Origin: Nitrosomonas sp.
GTDB taxonomy: Bacteria > Pseudomonadota > Gammaproteobacteria > Burkholderiales > Nitrosomonadaceae
Assembly (NCBI GenBank): GCA_021774205.1
Contig: JAJFJI010000227.1
Coordinates: forward strand, 1-8,553
Length of the DNA stretch: 8,553 bases
Reading direction: 5' to 3'
How positions within the stretch are numbered: the stretch's first letter is position 1; each line of letters opens with the position of its first letter. The notes beneath the pieces are model-generated. The model saw only the letters and a program-made list of their open reading frames with translations, ran no database searches and had not been told where the DNA came from. The translations under genes were made by a program, and so were the position numbers. Positions 1-7,435 of this stretch are shown here, in pieces.

Positions 1-1211
1 ACTACCAGGCTGCCCACCATATCACCTTCGACATTGATCATGGTGCGAAAAGTGTCCAATATGCGGTCAACAGGCAATAAAATGGCAATTGCCTCGATAG
101 GCAGACCAACTGCTTGCAATACTACTATCATCGTTACCATGCCAGCGCTTGGTATGCCGGGCGCACCCATTGCAGCCAGCATGGCAGTGAGAAATACAAT
201 AAGCTGCTGCATAAAGCTGAGATCGACACCCACTAAGTTAGCAATAAACAGTGCAGCAACGGCTTCGTACAAGGCAGTACCATCCATATTCATGGTAGCC
301 CCCAGCGGAATCACAAAGCCTGCGACATCACGCTTGACGTGCAAGTGTTGTTCCACACACCGTAACGTGACTGGCAAGGTCGCAGCGCTGGAACTGGTAG
401 CAAACGCAGTTATCAGCGCTTCACGTGCGCCTCGCCAGAATTTAAGCGGCGACATGCCCGTGCTGAGATAGAGAATCAACGGCAGCACAACCAAGCCATG
501 CAGCAATGTTGTACCGGTCACAATCACAATAAACTTGATTAATGTTGTCAACAGGCTTGTATCTTGCGTTGCAACCAGCTGCAACAGGAGTGCCATAATA
601 CCGAATGGCGCCAGGCGCATGATCCAGCCTACCAGCATCATAATCAGTTCTAGAAATTCCTGTAACAATGTTAGGATATTGTGATAACGCTCCCCACCAA
701 CTACCAAAGCAATACCTAGCAATAACGCAAACACCACAACCGCCAATACATTACCCTGCGCCAATGCAGCTATCGGATTCTGAAATAGCGAATGCAAAAA
801 ATGTGCAAAAAATTCAGGCAACGACATCTGTGTGGCTTGAAAATTTTGCATCGCATCCTGGAACAGTGCCAGTTGTAGTCCGTCACCCGGTTTTAATAAA
901 TTGGCGGCCGACAACCCCAGTATCAACGCCAGCGCCATTGTTAATGTAAAAAAGCCAAGCGTGCCCAGCCACACCCGATTCATTTGCCGATGTGAACGCA
1001 AGTTGGCTACACCCACGACAATTGATGTAAATACCAACGGTATTAGTACCATTCGCAACAAATCGATGAATAATGTGCCGACCAGTCCCGCTACGTATAA
1101 GCTGTTTTGCTTAACTGTTGATTCTTGGTCCAGCATGGCAAGGCCCAAGCCCAGCAAGATACCTGCTAGCGTGCCAGACAGGATTTGTACATTAAGCGAT
1201 ATTTTGTTCAC
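1..1211 (-). CDS. Dicarboxylate/acidic amino acid:cation symporter (DAACS family), 3' end outside the window
   Basis: Inner-membrane secondary transporter that couples uptake of an acidic amino acid or C4-dicarboxylate to Na+ or H+. I translated the minus strand by hand: about 403 codons are open and run off the left edge. Family signatures are present in order: TSSSAATLP (residues 272-280, HP1 serine-rich loop), NMDGT (308-312, cation/substrate site), GAPGIPSAG in the HP2 loop, and D382-x3-D386-x2-R389-T390-x2-N393-x3-D397. These match the GltPh D390/D394/R397/T398/N401/D405 set with a constant offset of 8. The conserved arginine (R389) indicates an acidic substrate, not a neutral one. The start is GTG at 1211: an in-frame TAA lies at 1236-1238 and no ATG comes between, with a weak GGA about 9 bases upstream. 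That TAA is also the umuC stop, so the gap is only 24 bases. Exact substrate (GltP-, GltT- or DctA-like) is not decided. Confidence 0.9.
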   Translation of the reverse strand, partial: MNKISLNVQILSGTLAGILLGLGLAMLDQESTVKQNSLYVAGLVGTLFIDLLRMVLIPLVFTSIVVGVANLRSHRQMNRVWLGTLGFFTLTMALALILGLSAANLLKPGDGLQLALFQDAMQNFQATQMSLPEFFAHFLHSLFQNPIAALAQGNVLAVVVFALLLGIALVVGGERYHNILTLLQEFLELIMMLVGWIMRLAPFGIMALLLQLVATQDTSLLTTLIKFIVIVTGTTLLHGLVVLPLILYLSTGMSPLKFWRGAREALITAFATSSSAATLPVTLRCVEQHLHVKRDVAGFVIPLGATMNMDGTALYEAVAALFIANLVGVDLSFMQQLIVFLTAMLAAMGAPGIPSAGMVTMIVVLQAVGLPIEAIAILLPVDRILDTFRTMINVEGDMVGSLV

Positions 1212-1235
1212 TGATTCATTCCATTTTGCTATAAA

Positions 1236-2510
1236 TTAACATCGCACCACCGCCAACTCATTCCATTCGGTCGTGTAGCAAGGCGTTTTATTTCCTTGCT
1301 TCATCTGCCATCTTTTTTCCATCCCTGCACCTGCCAGAAAAACCGCATCCTTTCCCATCCGCTGATTAATTGAATCTATGGTTTGCATTAACTGCCTCGT
1401 ACTTTTATCTGCCACATGATCCATAAACAAGGAAGCCTGCCGCATTTCAGTCGGCGCAAGATCCATCAGGATAACACCGGCCTTGGCATAACGGTAACCT
1501 GATCGGTAAATGCGTTTCAATCCCCACAACCCCGTCTGCGACAGCTTTAACGTATCGCAGGTAGCTTTCGGCAACGTGACGGTTAGTCCCTGGCTATATT
1601 GCGCATCTTTTTGCCGAAATGGACTGGTGCGGATAAAAACATGGACTGCGCGACACAGAGAAGATTGACGGCGTAGTTTTTCTGCCGCCCGGGTCATATA
1701 GCTGATGATTGCCTGCTGAAGATCAGCAAGTTGTGTTACTGGCAAACCAAATGAACGACTGCACATGATTTGCTGCCTAGCGGGTGTAATCTCTTCCAGC
1801 TGCAGCAAAGAAACACCTTGCAATTCCATCACGGTACGTTGCGTGACTATCGAAAAATAACCGCCTATGAAAGCCACATCGGCTTGTTTTAAGTCCAAGG
1901 CGGTATTGATTCCCAGGCGCGCCAGCTTCTCCCGGATACGCCTGCCAACACCCCACACCTCTCCAACTTCAATGCGCTCCAGCAAATCATTCAACGTATA
2001 CTCAGGCAGTTTTCCCAGATCACAGACACCCGCCCATTCCGGTTGCTTCTTGGCGAGATGGTTAGCAAGCTTAGCCAAGGTCTTAGTTGGTCCAATGCCG
2101 ATACAAACCGGCAGCCCGGTCCAGCATTTCACCTGTCGGCGAATTGCCTGACCATAGGCGGTTAAATCAGTATTAAAGCCATTTAAACTAAGAAAACATT
2201 CATCAATGGAATACACTTCCTGGCTGGGAGAATGCTTCCCCAATATGGTCATCATGCGATTGCTCATATCCGCGTACAAAGTATAGTTGGATGACAGCGC
2301 GATGATACTGTGCTTTTTGGCAAGCGCTTGCATTTGAAACCAAGGCTCGCCCATTTTTACACCCAGTACTTTAGCCTCCTGGGAACGTGCGACGGCGCAG
2401 CCGTCATTATTAGACAGCACTACCACGGGCCTCCTTTCTAGCCTTGGGTTAAACACCCGTTCACAGGAAACATAGAAATTATTCCCGTCAATCAACGCAA
2501 AGGTGCTCAT
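1236..2510 (-). CDS. umuC: UmuC, catalytic subunit of translesion DNA polymerase V (Y family)
   Basis: Error-prone Y-family polymerase that, with processed UmuD'2 and RecA, copies past damaged template bases during the SOS response. It is 424 residues, close to the 422 of E. coli UmuC. Catalytic metal ligands are visible: D8 in ALIDGNNF and D103-E104 in SIDEC. The YADMSNRMM region (79-87) and the PTKTLAKLANHLAKK stretch (141-155) of the palm/fingers follow, then a helix-hairpin-helix region (about 182-201), the little-finger domain, and QASLF at 358-362, which fits the beta-clamp binding motif. The start is ATG 2510, overlapping the umuD stop as ATGA, so translation is probably coupled. The stop at 1236-1238 lies 24 bases before the transporter start in the same frame. 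No frameshift or missing key residue was seen. Confidence 0.96.
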   Translation of the reverse strand: MSTFALIDGNNFYVSCERVFNPRLERRPVVVLSNNDGCAVARSQEAKVLGVKMGEPWFQMQALAKKHSIIALSSNYTLYADMSNRMMTILGKHSPSQEVYSIDECFLSLNGFNTDLTAYGQAIRRQVKCWTGLPVCIGIGPTKTLAKLANHLAKKQPEWAGVCDLGKLPEYTLNDLLERIEVGEVWGVGRRIREKLARLGINTALDLKQADVAFIGGYFSIVTQRTVMELQGVSLLQLEEITPARQQIMCSRSFGLPVTQLADLQQAIISYMTRAAEKLRRQSSLCRAVHVFIRTSPFRQKDAQYSQGLTVTLPKATCDTLKLSQTGLWGLKRIYRSGYRYAKAGVILMDLAPTEMRQASLFMDHVADKSTRQLMQTIDSINQRMGKDAVFLAGAGMEKRWQMKQGNKTPCYTTEWNELAVVRC

Positions 2511-3085
2511 ACCGACTTAATAACCTTGGTTACCACGCCCCAAATCACCATTTCCTGCTCATTTTTGAATTCAATATCCGGATATTGTGGGTTCTCCGCT
2601 AGCAGCTTGACGACACCATTACGCTGATAAAATCGTTTAACCGTCAACTCATTATCCACCGCAGCAACCACAATGCGATTATGCTCGGGCATGATGGCCC
2701 GATCTACAATCAGCTCATCACCATCATCAATCCCGGCGCCTATCATAGAGTGGCCCCTGACCCGGAGAAAAAAGGTCGCCTCACGGTGTTGGATAAGCTC
2801 TTCGTTCAGGTCAATCTGCTTTTCAACATAATCATCTGCTGGCGAAGGAAAGCCGGCACGCACCGAATAGCTCATACGGGGAATAAACTGCAGTGCCGGT
2901 TGTTGCGTCAATAATAAAGGTTCCAGAGAAAGGGGAAACCGTACAGCTGGCGCAGTTTTTATGTGCCGCACCAGCTTCATAATAGTTTCTTTACTGCTGA
3001 CAGGTATGCGGACGGTAACAGTCGGTTCAGCAGCGCGCTTTCTGCCAGCACCCGCGCGTTGTCCGCCCCAATTTGACTTACTCAT
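2507..3085 (-). CDS. umuD: UmuD, self-cleaving S24 peptidase subunit of Pol V, with N-terminal extension
   Basis: LexA/UmuD-type protein that cleaves itself on RecA filaments; the trimmed form activates UmuC. From ATG 3085 it has 192 residues against 139 for E. coli UmuD. The cleavage site is A77-G78 in SVRAGFPSP (Ala-Gly as in LexA, where E. coli UmuD has Cys-Gly). The catalytic dyad is S113 (GHSMIGAGI) and K150 (NELTVKRF); the spacing of 37 equals S60/K97 in E. coli. The first ~70 residues are extra: a basic GGQRAGAGRKR segment (7-17) and a TVTVRIP...LVRH stretch (22-41) that resembles a ribbon-helix-helix strand and helix. The frame can be extended to a TTG at 3109, but that base is the predicted transcription start, so ATG 3085 is preferred although no clear Shine-Dalgarno is seen. 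It overlaps umuC by ATGA. Confidence 0.93.
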   Translation of the reverse strand: MSKSNWGGQRAGAGRKRAAEPTVTVRIPVSSKETIMKLVRHIKTAPAVRFPLSLEPLLLTQQPALQFIPRMSYSVRAGFPSPADDYVEKQIDLNEELIQHREATFFLRVRGHSMIGAGIDDGDELIVDRAIMPEHNRIVVAAVDNELTVKRFYQRNGVVKLLAENPQYPDIEFKNEQEMVIWGVVTKVIKSV

Positions 3086-3094
3086 GATATAGTT

Positions 3095-3138
3095 TGATAT
3101 CTGACACAAAAATCAAGAATAGAGCAAACTGATACTGA
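3095..3138. promoter_or_regulatory. Two similar elements flanking the umuDC -10 box, candidate operators
   Basis: On the plus strand, TGATACTGA lies at 3130-3138, between the -35 and -10 boxes, and TGATATCTGA at 3095-3104, just downstream of the predicted start site. They differ by one inserted T. TGATAT also occurs at 3085-3090, ten bases (one helical turn) from the TGATAT at 3095-3100. The positions suit repression of umuDC. The binding protein is unknown; LexA of a non-classical specificity or the extended UmuD itself are possibilities. Confidence 0.35.
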
Positions 3139-3144
3139 AGTCAA
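3116..3144 (-). promoter_or_regulatory. Sigma70-type promoter of umuDC
   Basis: On the minus strand, TTGACT (3144-3139, 5 of 6 consensus) is followed by a 17-base spacer and TATTCT (3121-3116, 4 of 6). Transcription should start near 3109, about 24 bases before the umuD ATG. No canonical LexA box of the CTGT-N8-ACAG type was found here. Confidence 0.6.
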
Positions 3145-3183
3145 AAATTTGTTATCAATGTTGCATTCGGATAGAAACAACCA

Positions 3184-3233
3184 CGCATTCCTCAATTAAA
3201 CGGAATGCTTCTGGTCACGCGGGAATTCCGTTT
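3184..3233. repeat. Overlapping inverted repeats, possible operator or alternative hairpins
   Basis: AAACGGAAT (3198-3206) and ATTCCGTTT (3225-3233) form a perfect 9-base inverted repeat with an 18-base loop. GCATTCC (about 3184-3190) and GGAATGC (3202-3208) form a second, 7-base repeat that shares the middle arm, so only one can form at a time. The right arm overlaps the -35 box of the candidate plus-strand promoter. Confidence 0.5.
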
Positions 3234-3260
3234 ACACTGCATTAGGAAAAATTCTATTCT
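3231..3260 (+). promoter_or_regulatory. Candidate sigma70 promoter for the Mth938-type gene
   Basis: TTTACA (3231-3236, 5 of 6) is followed by an 18-base spacer and TATTCT (3255-3260, 4 of 6). Transcription would start near 3267, leaving a leader of about 160 bases before the TTG start at 3426. This is a consensus match only. Confidence 0.35.
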
Positions 3261-3413
3261 TTCCTGACATTGGTTCATGCGCGGGAACATTATGGTAATA
3301 TCGACATCGAACAGTGGATCGCCAGACGAAAAGCGCTTATTAAGGATGATTGTATATTGCGGCCACCAAAATTGGTGGGAGTTGGGAGTTGGGAATTGAG
3401 TGTTTTAGTGTGA
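3246..3413 (+). other. Possible gene remnant or small ORF, unrecognised
   Basis: One plus-strand frame is open from just after a TAG at 3243-3245 to TGA 3411-3413. Its middle reads NIDIEQWIARRKALIKDD, which has the composition and codon choice of a real protein helix, and not of random intergenic DNA. There is no ATG; a TTG at 3270 with no clear Shine-Dalgarno would give 47 residues. I do not recognise the family. It could be the tail of a decayed gene or chance. Confidence 0.2.
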
Positions 3414-3425
3414 TGGGAGTGATCG

Positions 3426-3794
3426 TTGAAACTACATCTTTCTGAGTTATCTGGTCAGAACCGGATTACAGGTTATGGGGATGACTACGTCATGATTAAC
3501 CAGATACGTTATGAAAATAGTCTGATCGTGTTGCCCGATCATATTATTGAAAACTGGCAAGCAAAAACTTTTGAGCAGATGGAAGCCGAGCATTTTGAAT
3601 GTTTGGTTTCTTTCCAGCCTGAGATCGTGCTACTTGGAACAGGTGCTAACCTCCAATTCCCTCATCACACTTTAATGCAGACATTGAATCAATCAGGCGT
3701 TGGCATTGAGGTAATGGATACCCACGCTACCTGCCGCACCTATAATATTCTGGTTGACGAAGGTCGGCGAGTTGCGGCTGCTTTATTGATATAA
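3426..3794 (+). CDS. Mth938 / NDUFAF3-type (DUF498) protein
   Basis: Small soluble single-domain protein of 122 residues, the usual length for this family. The pattern is typical: an N-terminal strand region with ITGYGDDYVMIN, then RYENSLIVLPDHI, the core FQPEIVLLGTGANLQFP (about 67-83), and a C-terminal part with GIEVMDTHATCRTYNILVDEGRRVAAALL. The eukaryotic relative NDUFAF3 is an assembly factor for respiratory complex I; the biochemical role of bacterial members is not established. The start is TTG at 3426: a TGA in frame lies at 3420-3422, a good Shine-Dalgarno GGGAG is at 3415-3419, and the next Met (residue 23) would cut away conserved sequence. It is transcribed convergently with glrR, and its stop lies inside the terminator stem. 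Confidence 0.9.
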   Translation: MKLHLSELSGQNRITGYGDDYVMINQIRYENSLIVLPDHIIENWQAKTFEQMEAEHFECLVSFQPEIVLLGTGANLQFPHHTLMQTLNQSGVGIEVMDTHATCRTYNILVDEGRRVAAALLI

Positions 3795-3829
3795 ATAGGT
3801 TGCACCCTATTTATATTAATTTGTTTTTT
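3789..3829 (+). terminator. Rho-independent terminator after the Mth938-type gene, shared with the glrR end
   Basis: ATATAAATAGG (3789-3799) and CCTATTTATAT (3806-3816) form a perfect 11-base stem with a 6-base loop, followed on the plus strand by a T-rich run ending in TTTTTT. The stem includes the TAA of the plus-strand gene, and its right foot touches the TAA of glrR (3816-3818). Read from the minus strand it lacks a U-tract, so it would be a weaker terminator for glrR. Confidence 0.8.
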
Positions 3830-5183
3830 GTGACTGTTTGAAAACAGAAAAATCAATATTGTGCCTTTGAAGTAGCTTATAGAATTCCGTCCGGTTACGT
3901 TTAGCCATCCGCGCCGCTTGTGTTACATTACCTGTCGTGATTTTCAATAAACGCACCAAATAATCTCTTTCAAAATTTTTTCTTGCATCTTCAAATGATG
4001 TCAGTTGCGCTTCATCCTTGTGCATGGCGTCTTCTATCAATGTCGACGAAATTAATGGCGCCGTACTCAAGACAACACATTGCTCGACAGTATTTATGAG
4101 CTGCCGGACATTACCGGGCCACGCTGCGCTAACCAGCTTTGACATTGCTTCTGGTGAGAATCCGCTAATATCTCTCTGATAGTTGCTAGAGAATAGCTGT
4201 AGAAAGTGATTTGCCAATAACGGTATATCTTCACGTCGTTCCGATAGCGACGGAATTGTTAACGCAACAACATGCAGGCGGTAAAAGAGATCTTCTCGAA
4301 AATTACCTGAATCGATTTCTGTTTTGAGATCGCGATGGGTAGCAGAGATGATTCGCACATCAATCGGAATAATTTCTGTGGCACCGACAGGTCGAATTTG
4401 TCTCTCTTGAAGCGCGCGTAATAATTTTACTTGGAGCAGCAGTGGCATATCTCCAATTTCATCAAGGAATAGTGTGCCACTTTCGGCCATTTGAAATAAA
4501 CCTTTATGATCTTGTGCTGCACCAGTAAACGCCCCCTTGATGTATCCAAAAAGCTCCGATTCCAATAAATGTTCAGGAATTGCCGCGCAATTAACCGGCA
4601 CAAAGGGCTTATCATGGCGATTTGATGCGCGGTGGACAGCCTGAGCAAATAATTCTTTGCCGACACCACTTTCACCATAAAGCATCACACTTGCGTCCCC
4701 TTGGGAAACAAGTCCAATTTTGGTCAGAATATCCTCCATTGCAGCGCTTTGCGTAATGATTTCATTTCGCCATGGTTCTTGGGGAACTTCGGATTCAGGA
4801 GACGTAGCCGGCGCAAGATTAACGGCTCGGCTAATCTGCGACAGCAAAGTTTCTTTATCGAATGGTTTGGAAAGATAGCCAAACACCCCGCGTTGAACCG
4901 CATTGACTGCGTCAGGAATGTTTCCAAAGGCGGTCAGAATAATTACCGGCAGGGTTGGTATCATACGATGAATATGTTCGAATAGCGCCATTCCATCCAT
5001 GCCGCTCATTTGAACATCACTGATAACCAACTGTGGGCGCGATACATCTAAGTAATTAATGGCTTCTTCAGCGCTATTTGCCGTAATCGTTTCATAGCCC
5101 GCAGCGTCTAGACGGATAGTAAGTAATTCCAATATATTTGGATCATCATCGACAACTAGGATTTTCTGTTTAGATTCACTCAT
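3816..5183 (-). CDS. glrR: GlrR (QseF), sigma54-dependent response regulator
   Basis: NtrC-family activator of 455 residues that, when phosphorylated by GlrK, hydrolyses ATP to open sigma54 promoters. The receiver domain (about 7-120) has acidic D12-D14, phosphoacceptor D56 (VISDVQM), T84 and K106. The AAA+ domain has Walker A GESGVGKE (170-177), the sigma54-contacting GAFTGA loop (217-222), Walker B GTLFLDEIGD (236-245) and the arginine-finger region FREDLFYRL (295-303). The C-terminal Fis-type helix-turn-helix GNVTQAARMAKRNRTEFYKL (418-437) is nearly identical to that remembered for E. coli GlrR. The start is ATG 5183 with AAGGTGA seven bases upstream. It is the third gene of the glrK-lipoprotein-glrR set, separated from the lipoprotein gene by 100 AT-rich bases, and ends convergent with the plus-strand gene. 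Confidence 0.95.
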   Translation of the reverse strand: MSESKQKILVVDDDPNILELLTIRLDAAGYETITANSAEEAINYLDVSRPQLVISDVQMSGMDGMALFEHIHRMIPTLPVIILTAFGNIPDAVNAVQRGVFGYLSKPFDKETLLSQISRAVNLAPATSPESEVPQEPWRNEIITQSAAMEDILTKIGLVSQGDASVMLYGESGVGKELFAQAVHRASNRHDKPFVPVNCAAIPEHLLESELFGYIKGAFTGAAQDHKGLFQMAESGTLFLDEIGDMPLLLQVKLLRALQERQIRPVGATEIIPIDVRIISATHRDLKTEIDSGNFREDLFYRLHVVALTIPSLSERREDIPLLANHFLQLFSSNYQRDISGFSPEAMSKLVSAAWPGNVRQLINTVEQCVVLSTAPLISSTLIEDAMHKDEAQLTSFEDARKNFERDYLVRLLKITTGNVTQAARMAKRNRTEFYKLLQRHNIDFSVFKQSQKTN

Positions 5184-5283
5184 TATTTGTCACCTTTAAT
5201 GTGAATTAAGGTCTAAAATTTCTTATTCCCTAATAACTTGTATATTCTTATAATAATAATTCGATATTAAATTAACTTGGCCG
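5184..5283. other. AT-rich spacer between the lipoprotein gene and glrR
   Basis: These 100 bases hold the glrR Shine-Dalgarno and otherwise very AT-rich sequence. A TTGACG overlapping the lipoprotein stop, 17 bases before TCGAAT on the minus strand, is a weak promoter candidate for separate glrR expression. No terminator hairpin with a U-tract was seen, so read-through from the upstream genes is expected. Confidence 0.35.
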
Positions 5284-5838
5284 TCAATTCATATTTGAGT
5301 GCGACTCTCTTCTGATGAGGTTTTTTTCCATATCTTTAATATCATCAACTTTCTTTTGCAGTTTTTCTGAATCCCCTTCTGCCGCTTTTAATTTTTCTGA
5401 AAAATTTCTCACGGTACTAGTTAAATGCTGTTGTTCCGTAAGGAGTTGCGTTAATAGTTTTCTGAAAATAGCCATGCTGGTTAATTGTTGCTCATCCTGA
5501 GGCCATTCTATAAGTAGACTGAGTGCATCAGAAATATTGCGAAAGTTTGCGTTAGGCAAGGAAAGTAGCAATATATACCGGATTCTGTTTCCGTCACTGT
5601 TATTGTGCATGAAATTCTTTTTTACAGTATTGAATTCTTGAACGAGTTCGGGCTCCGTCTTTTCTTGCAGGACCTCGTAATACTGCATCAACATATCCAG
5701 TTGGCTGGGAACAACTACCTGAATTGGCTGAGTCGTTGATATAACGGGGTCTGGTGATTGACTTGCCTGCATAGCTGAGCATCCGCTAAGTATGTTTATT
5801 GCCAACAAAATGCAAAATTTTCGGGATAAGCTGATCAT
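5284..5838 (-). CDS. qseG: QseG-like lipoprotein of the GlrK/GlrR system
   Basis: Predicted lipoprotein of 184 residues. It has a short basic N-terminus, a hydrophobic stretch and lipobox LSGC with lipidated C20; the residue after Cys is Ser, so sorting to the outer membrane is expected (no Asp retention signal). The mature part is polar and helical, with a likely coiled coil towards the C-terminus (about 130-180, rich in K, E, L and Q). In enterobacteria the gene between glrK and glrR encodes QseG, a lipoprotein reported to interact with the sensor kinase; E. coli QseG is longer (about 237). The assignment rests mainly on this position, lipobox and coiled coil, because sequence similarity is weak by eye. 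ATG 5838 overlaps the glrK stop as ATGA, implying coupled translation. Confidence 0.75.
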   Translation of the reverse strand: MISLSRKFCILLAINILSGCSAMQASQSPDPVISTTQPIQVVVPSQLDMLMQYYEVLQEKTEPELVQEFNTVKKNFMHNNSDGNRIRYILLLSLPNANFRNISDALSLLIEWPQDEQQLTSMAIFRKLLTQLLTEQQHLTSTVRNFSEKLKAAEGDSEKLQKKVDDIKDMEKNLIRRESHSNMN

Positions 5839-7340
5839 GCAGTTTCCTCTGGTTCGCTGGCAGGAAGGGTAAGCTGAAAATGTGCGCCTTCTCCAATTTT
5901 CTGAATCAACTCAAGGTTGCCCCCATGCGCAAGCGCATATTCTCTTGCAATAGATAGTCCCAGACCGGTTCCCTTGACATGAGCGTCAGGTATGCTTTTT
6001 CCCTGATAAAAAGGCTCAAAAATTTTTTTTTGGTCTGTTTCATGTATGCCGATACCGGCATCTGTTATATCAAGTTGAATCGATCCATTTGTCTGAGTTA
6101 GGATAATTTCGATGCAGCTATTTTGCGGAGAAAATTTTATAGCGTTTGAAATAAGATTATCCATGATAATTTTGATTTTTTCTTTATCACATTTAAGTAA
6201 TAGTGCTGGACAATTCCGTAAAATTTTTAGATTCTTACTCATTATAGAAAGATTTTGGTTTTGTAATACTTCATTCAAAATTTTTGCCAGATTTGCTTGA
6301 TGCTTTACGAGCGCACTTTTTTCTGTCTGAAGTGCACTATAGCTTAACAAATCTTCAATCCGTTTTTGTAATTGTATGCTGCTATTATGAAGAATGTTAG
6401 CGATCTGTTGCTGCTTCTCGGTTAATTTTCCTGTTACGCCTTCAGCAAGTAAATCCACACCTTCACGAATAGAAGTAAGTGGTGTTTTTAGTTCGTGAGA
6501 AACATGTCTGAGAAACTGTATTTTTTGTTCTTCCAATTTAAGTAAACGGCGCCGCATCCAATCTAAGCGTTCACCAAGGTATATTAGGTTTTGTGGGCCG
6601 CGAACACGCACTGGTTTTGACAATTCGCCTTGCCCCATCGTATAAATCGCTTCATCAATTTGACGAATTGGCCGAGCAATTAAGAGTGAAAAAACAAGCG
6701 CGAGAAGAATTGCAAATGGAATTAATGCAATTAATTGCCATTTGACGACAGTATTCGCCTGTTCTGCCATATCCTGCATTTCATTGACATCAAGTTCGAT
6801 CAAGCTATGGCCAAATGTTGAAAAGGCGCGCGCTGAATTCAATAAACTAGCGAAGCTATCAATCAGTTTACGCAAATCTTCCGGATCGTCCTGAATGGAG
6901 AGTACTTCGCGAAAAATAGAGGTTTCAGATAAGCGTAATTTCTCAAGTAGTATGCGTTGTTCAGGTCGTGGCGAGGGAGTTAAAAGTTTTTTGGCGGTCA
7001 AGTTAAAGTTTTCGTGTGCGCGAAAATAGCCTTCTAGCAGCGATAGATCACTCAAAATCATGGCTTGCCGCATGCTGCGTTCCATGGCAAGGACTTCATC
7101 GACCAGGATACGGTTATCACTGGTCAAATCTGTTGCCTGATAAACGGTTTCCCGGCTAAAATCAGCAAGCTGATCAATGGCTATCGCGATATAAATCAAT
7201 GCCCCAATTAATGGCAAACCAACAAGAGAAAAACCAAATAAAATCATATTTAGAAAAGATTTAGGATAACGCTGAGATTGCGCTGGAAAAGTGGCGCCAG
7301 AATCGATATCAGCTTTTTCAGAATTTACTAGTGTACTCAT
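5835..7340 (-). CDS. glrK: GlrK (QseE), envelope-sensing histidine kinase
   Basis: Inner-membrane sensor kinase that phosphorylates GlrR. From ATG 7340 it has 501 residues (E. coli GlrK 475). It has TM1 at about 29-55, a periplasmic or external region of about 145 residues (56-200), TM2 at about 201-222, and a HAMP segment up to about 275. The H-box FLRHVSHELKTPLTSIREG carries phosphoacceptor H282. The catalytic domain has N-box DNLISNAIKF (394-403), G1 DAGIGI (427-432), F-box IFEPFYQG (440-447) and G2 GTGLGLSIA (457-465). The H-box and the following EGVDLLAEGVTGKLTEKQ stretch closely resemble E. coli GlrK. The frame extends to a TTG at 7391, but ATG 7340 has AGGA eight bases upstream and is preferred. 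It is the first gene of the set; its stop overlaps the lipoprotein start. Confidence 0.93.
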   Translation of the reverse strand: MSTLVNSEKADIDSGATFPAQSQRYPKSFLNMILFGFSLVGLPLIGALIYIAIAIDQLADFSRETVYQATDLTSDNRILVDEVLAMERSMRQAMILSDLSLLEGYFRAHENFNLTAKKLLTPSPRPEQRILLEKLRLSETSIFREVLSIQDDPEDLRKLIDSFASLLNSARAFSTFGHSLIELDVNEMQDMAEQANTVVKWQLIALIPFAILLALVFSLLIARPIRQIDEAIYTMGQGELSKPVRVRGPQNLIYLGERLDWMRRRLLKLEEQKIQFLRHVSHELKTPLTSIREGVDLLAEGVTGKLTEKQQQIANILHNSSIQLQKRIEDLLSYSALQTEKSALVKHQANLAKILNEVLQNQNLSIMSKNLKILRNCPALLLKCDKEKIKIIMDNLISNAIKFSPQNSCIEIILTQTNGSIQLDITDAGIGIHETDQKKIFEPFYQGKSIPDAHVKGTGLGLSIAREYALAHGGNLELIQKIGEGAHFQLTLPASEPEETA

Positions 7341-7435
7341 TACATGTATCCTTTTAAGCTGAAACCCTAGTAACCGTACAAGTCTCTGCAAATATCAGCT
7401 AACCAATAGAATAATAGGCCAATTTAATTTGTTAC

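Larger units (their letters stand above)
3110..3425. other. Intergenic region between divergent umuD and the Mth938-type gene
   Basis: This holds the umuDC promoter at its left end, a set of overlapping inverted repeats at 3184-3233, a possible plus-strand promoter at 3231-3260, a coding-like stretch at 3246-3413 and a short GGGAGTT repeat just before the downstream gene. The Shine-Dalgarno GGGAG of the plus-strand gene is at 3415-3419. No RNA gene was recognised. Confidence 0.6.

Noticed and set aside
867..1185. TGGCAC / GTGCCA matches inside the transporter gene as sigma54 promoters
   Set aside because: They lack the TTGC element at correct spacing and lie within coding sequence.
34..1239. 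Three overlapping plus-strand ORFs (34-471, 668-949, 901-1239)
   Set aside because: They lie opposite a continuous minus-strand transporter frame with clear family motifs and have no recognisable protein features themselves.
3376..3398. GGGAGTT tandem repeat before the Mth938-type gene
   Set aside because: Only about two and a half short units; no sign of a larger repeat array or mobile element. It probably reflects local slippage.
7341..7391. Longer GlrK start at TTG 7391
   Set aside because: No Shine-Dalgarno at the TTG, whereas ATG 7340 has AGGA at good spacing; the extra 17 residues add nothing seen in the family.
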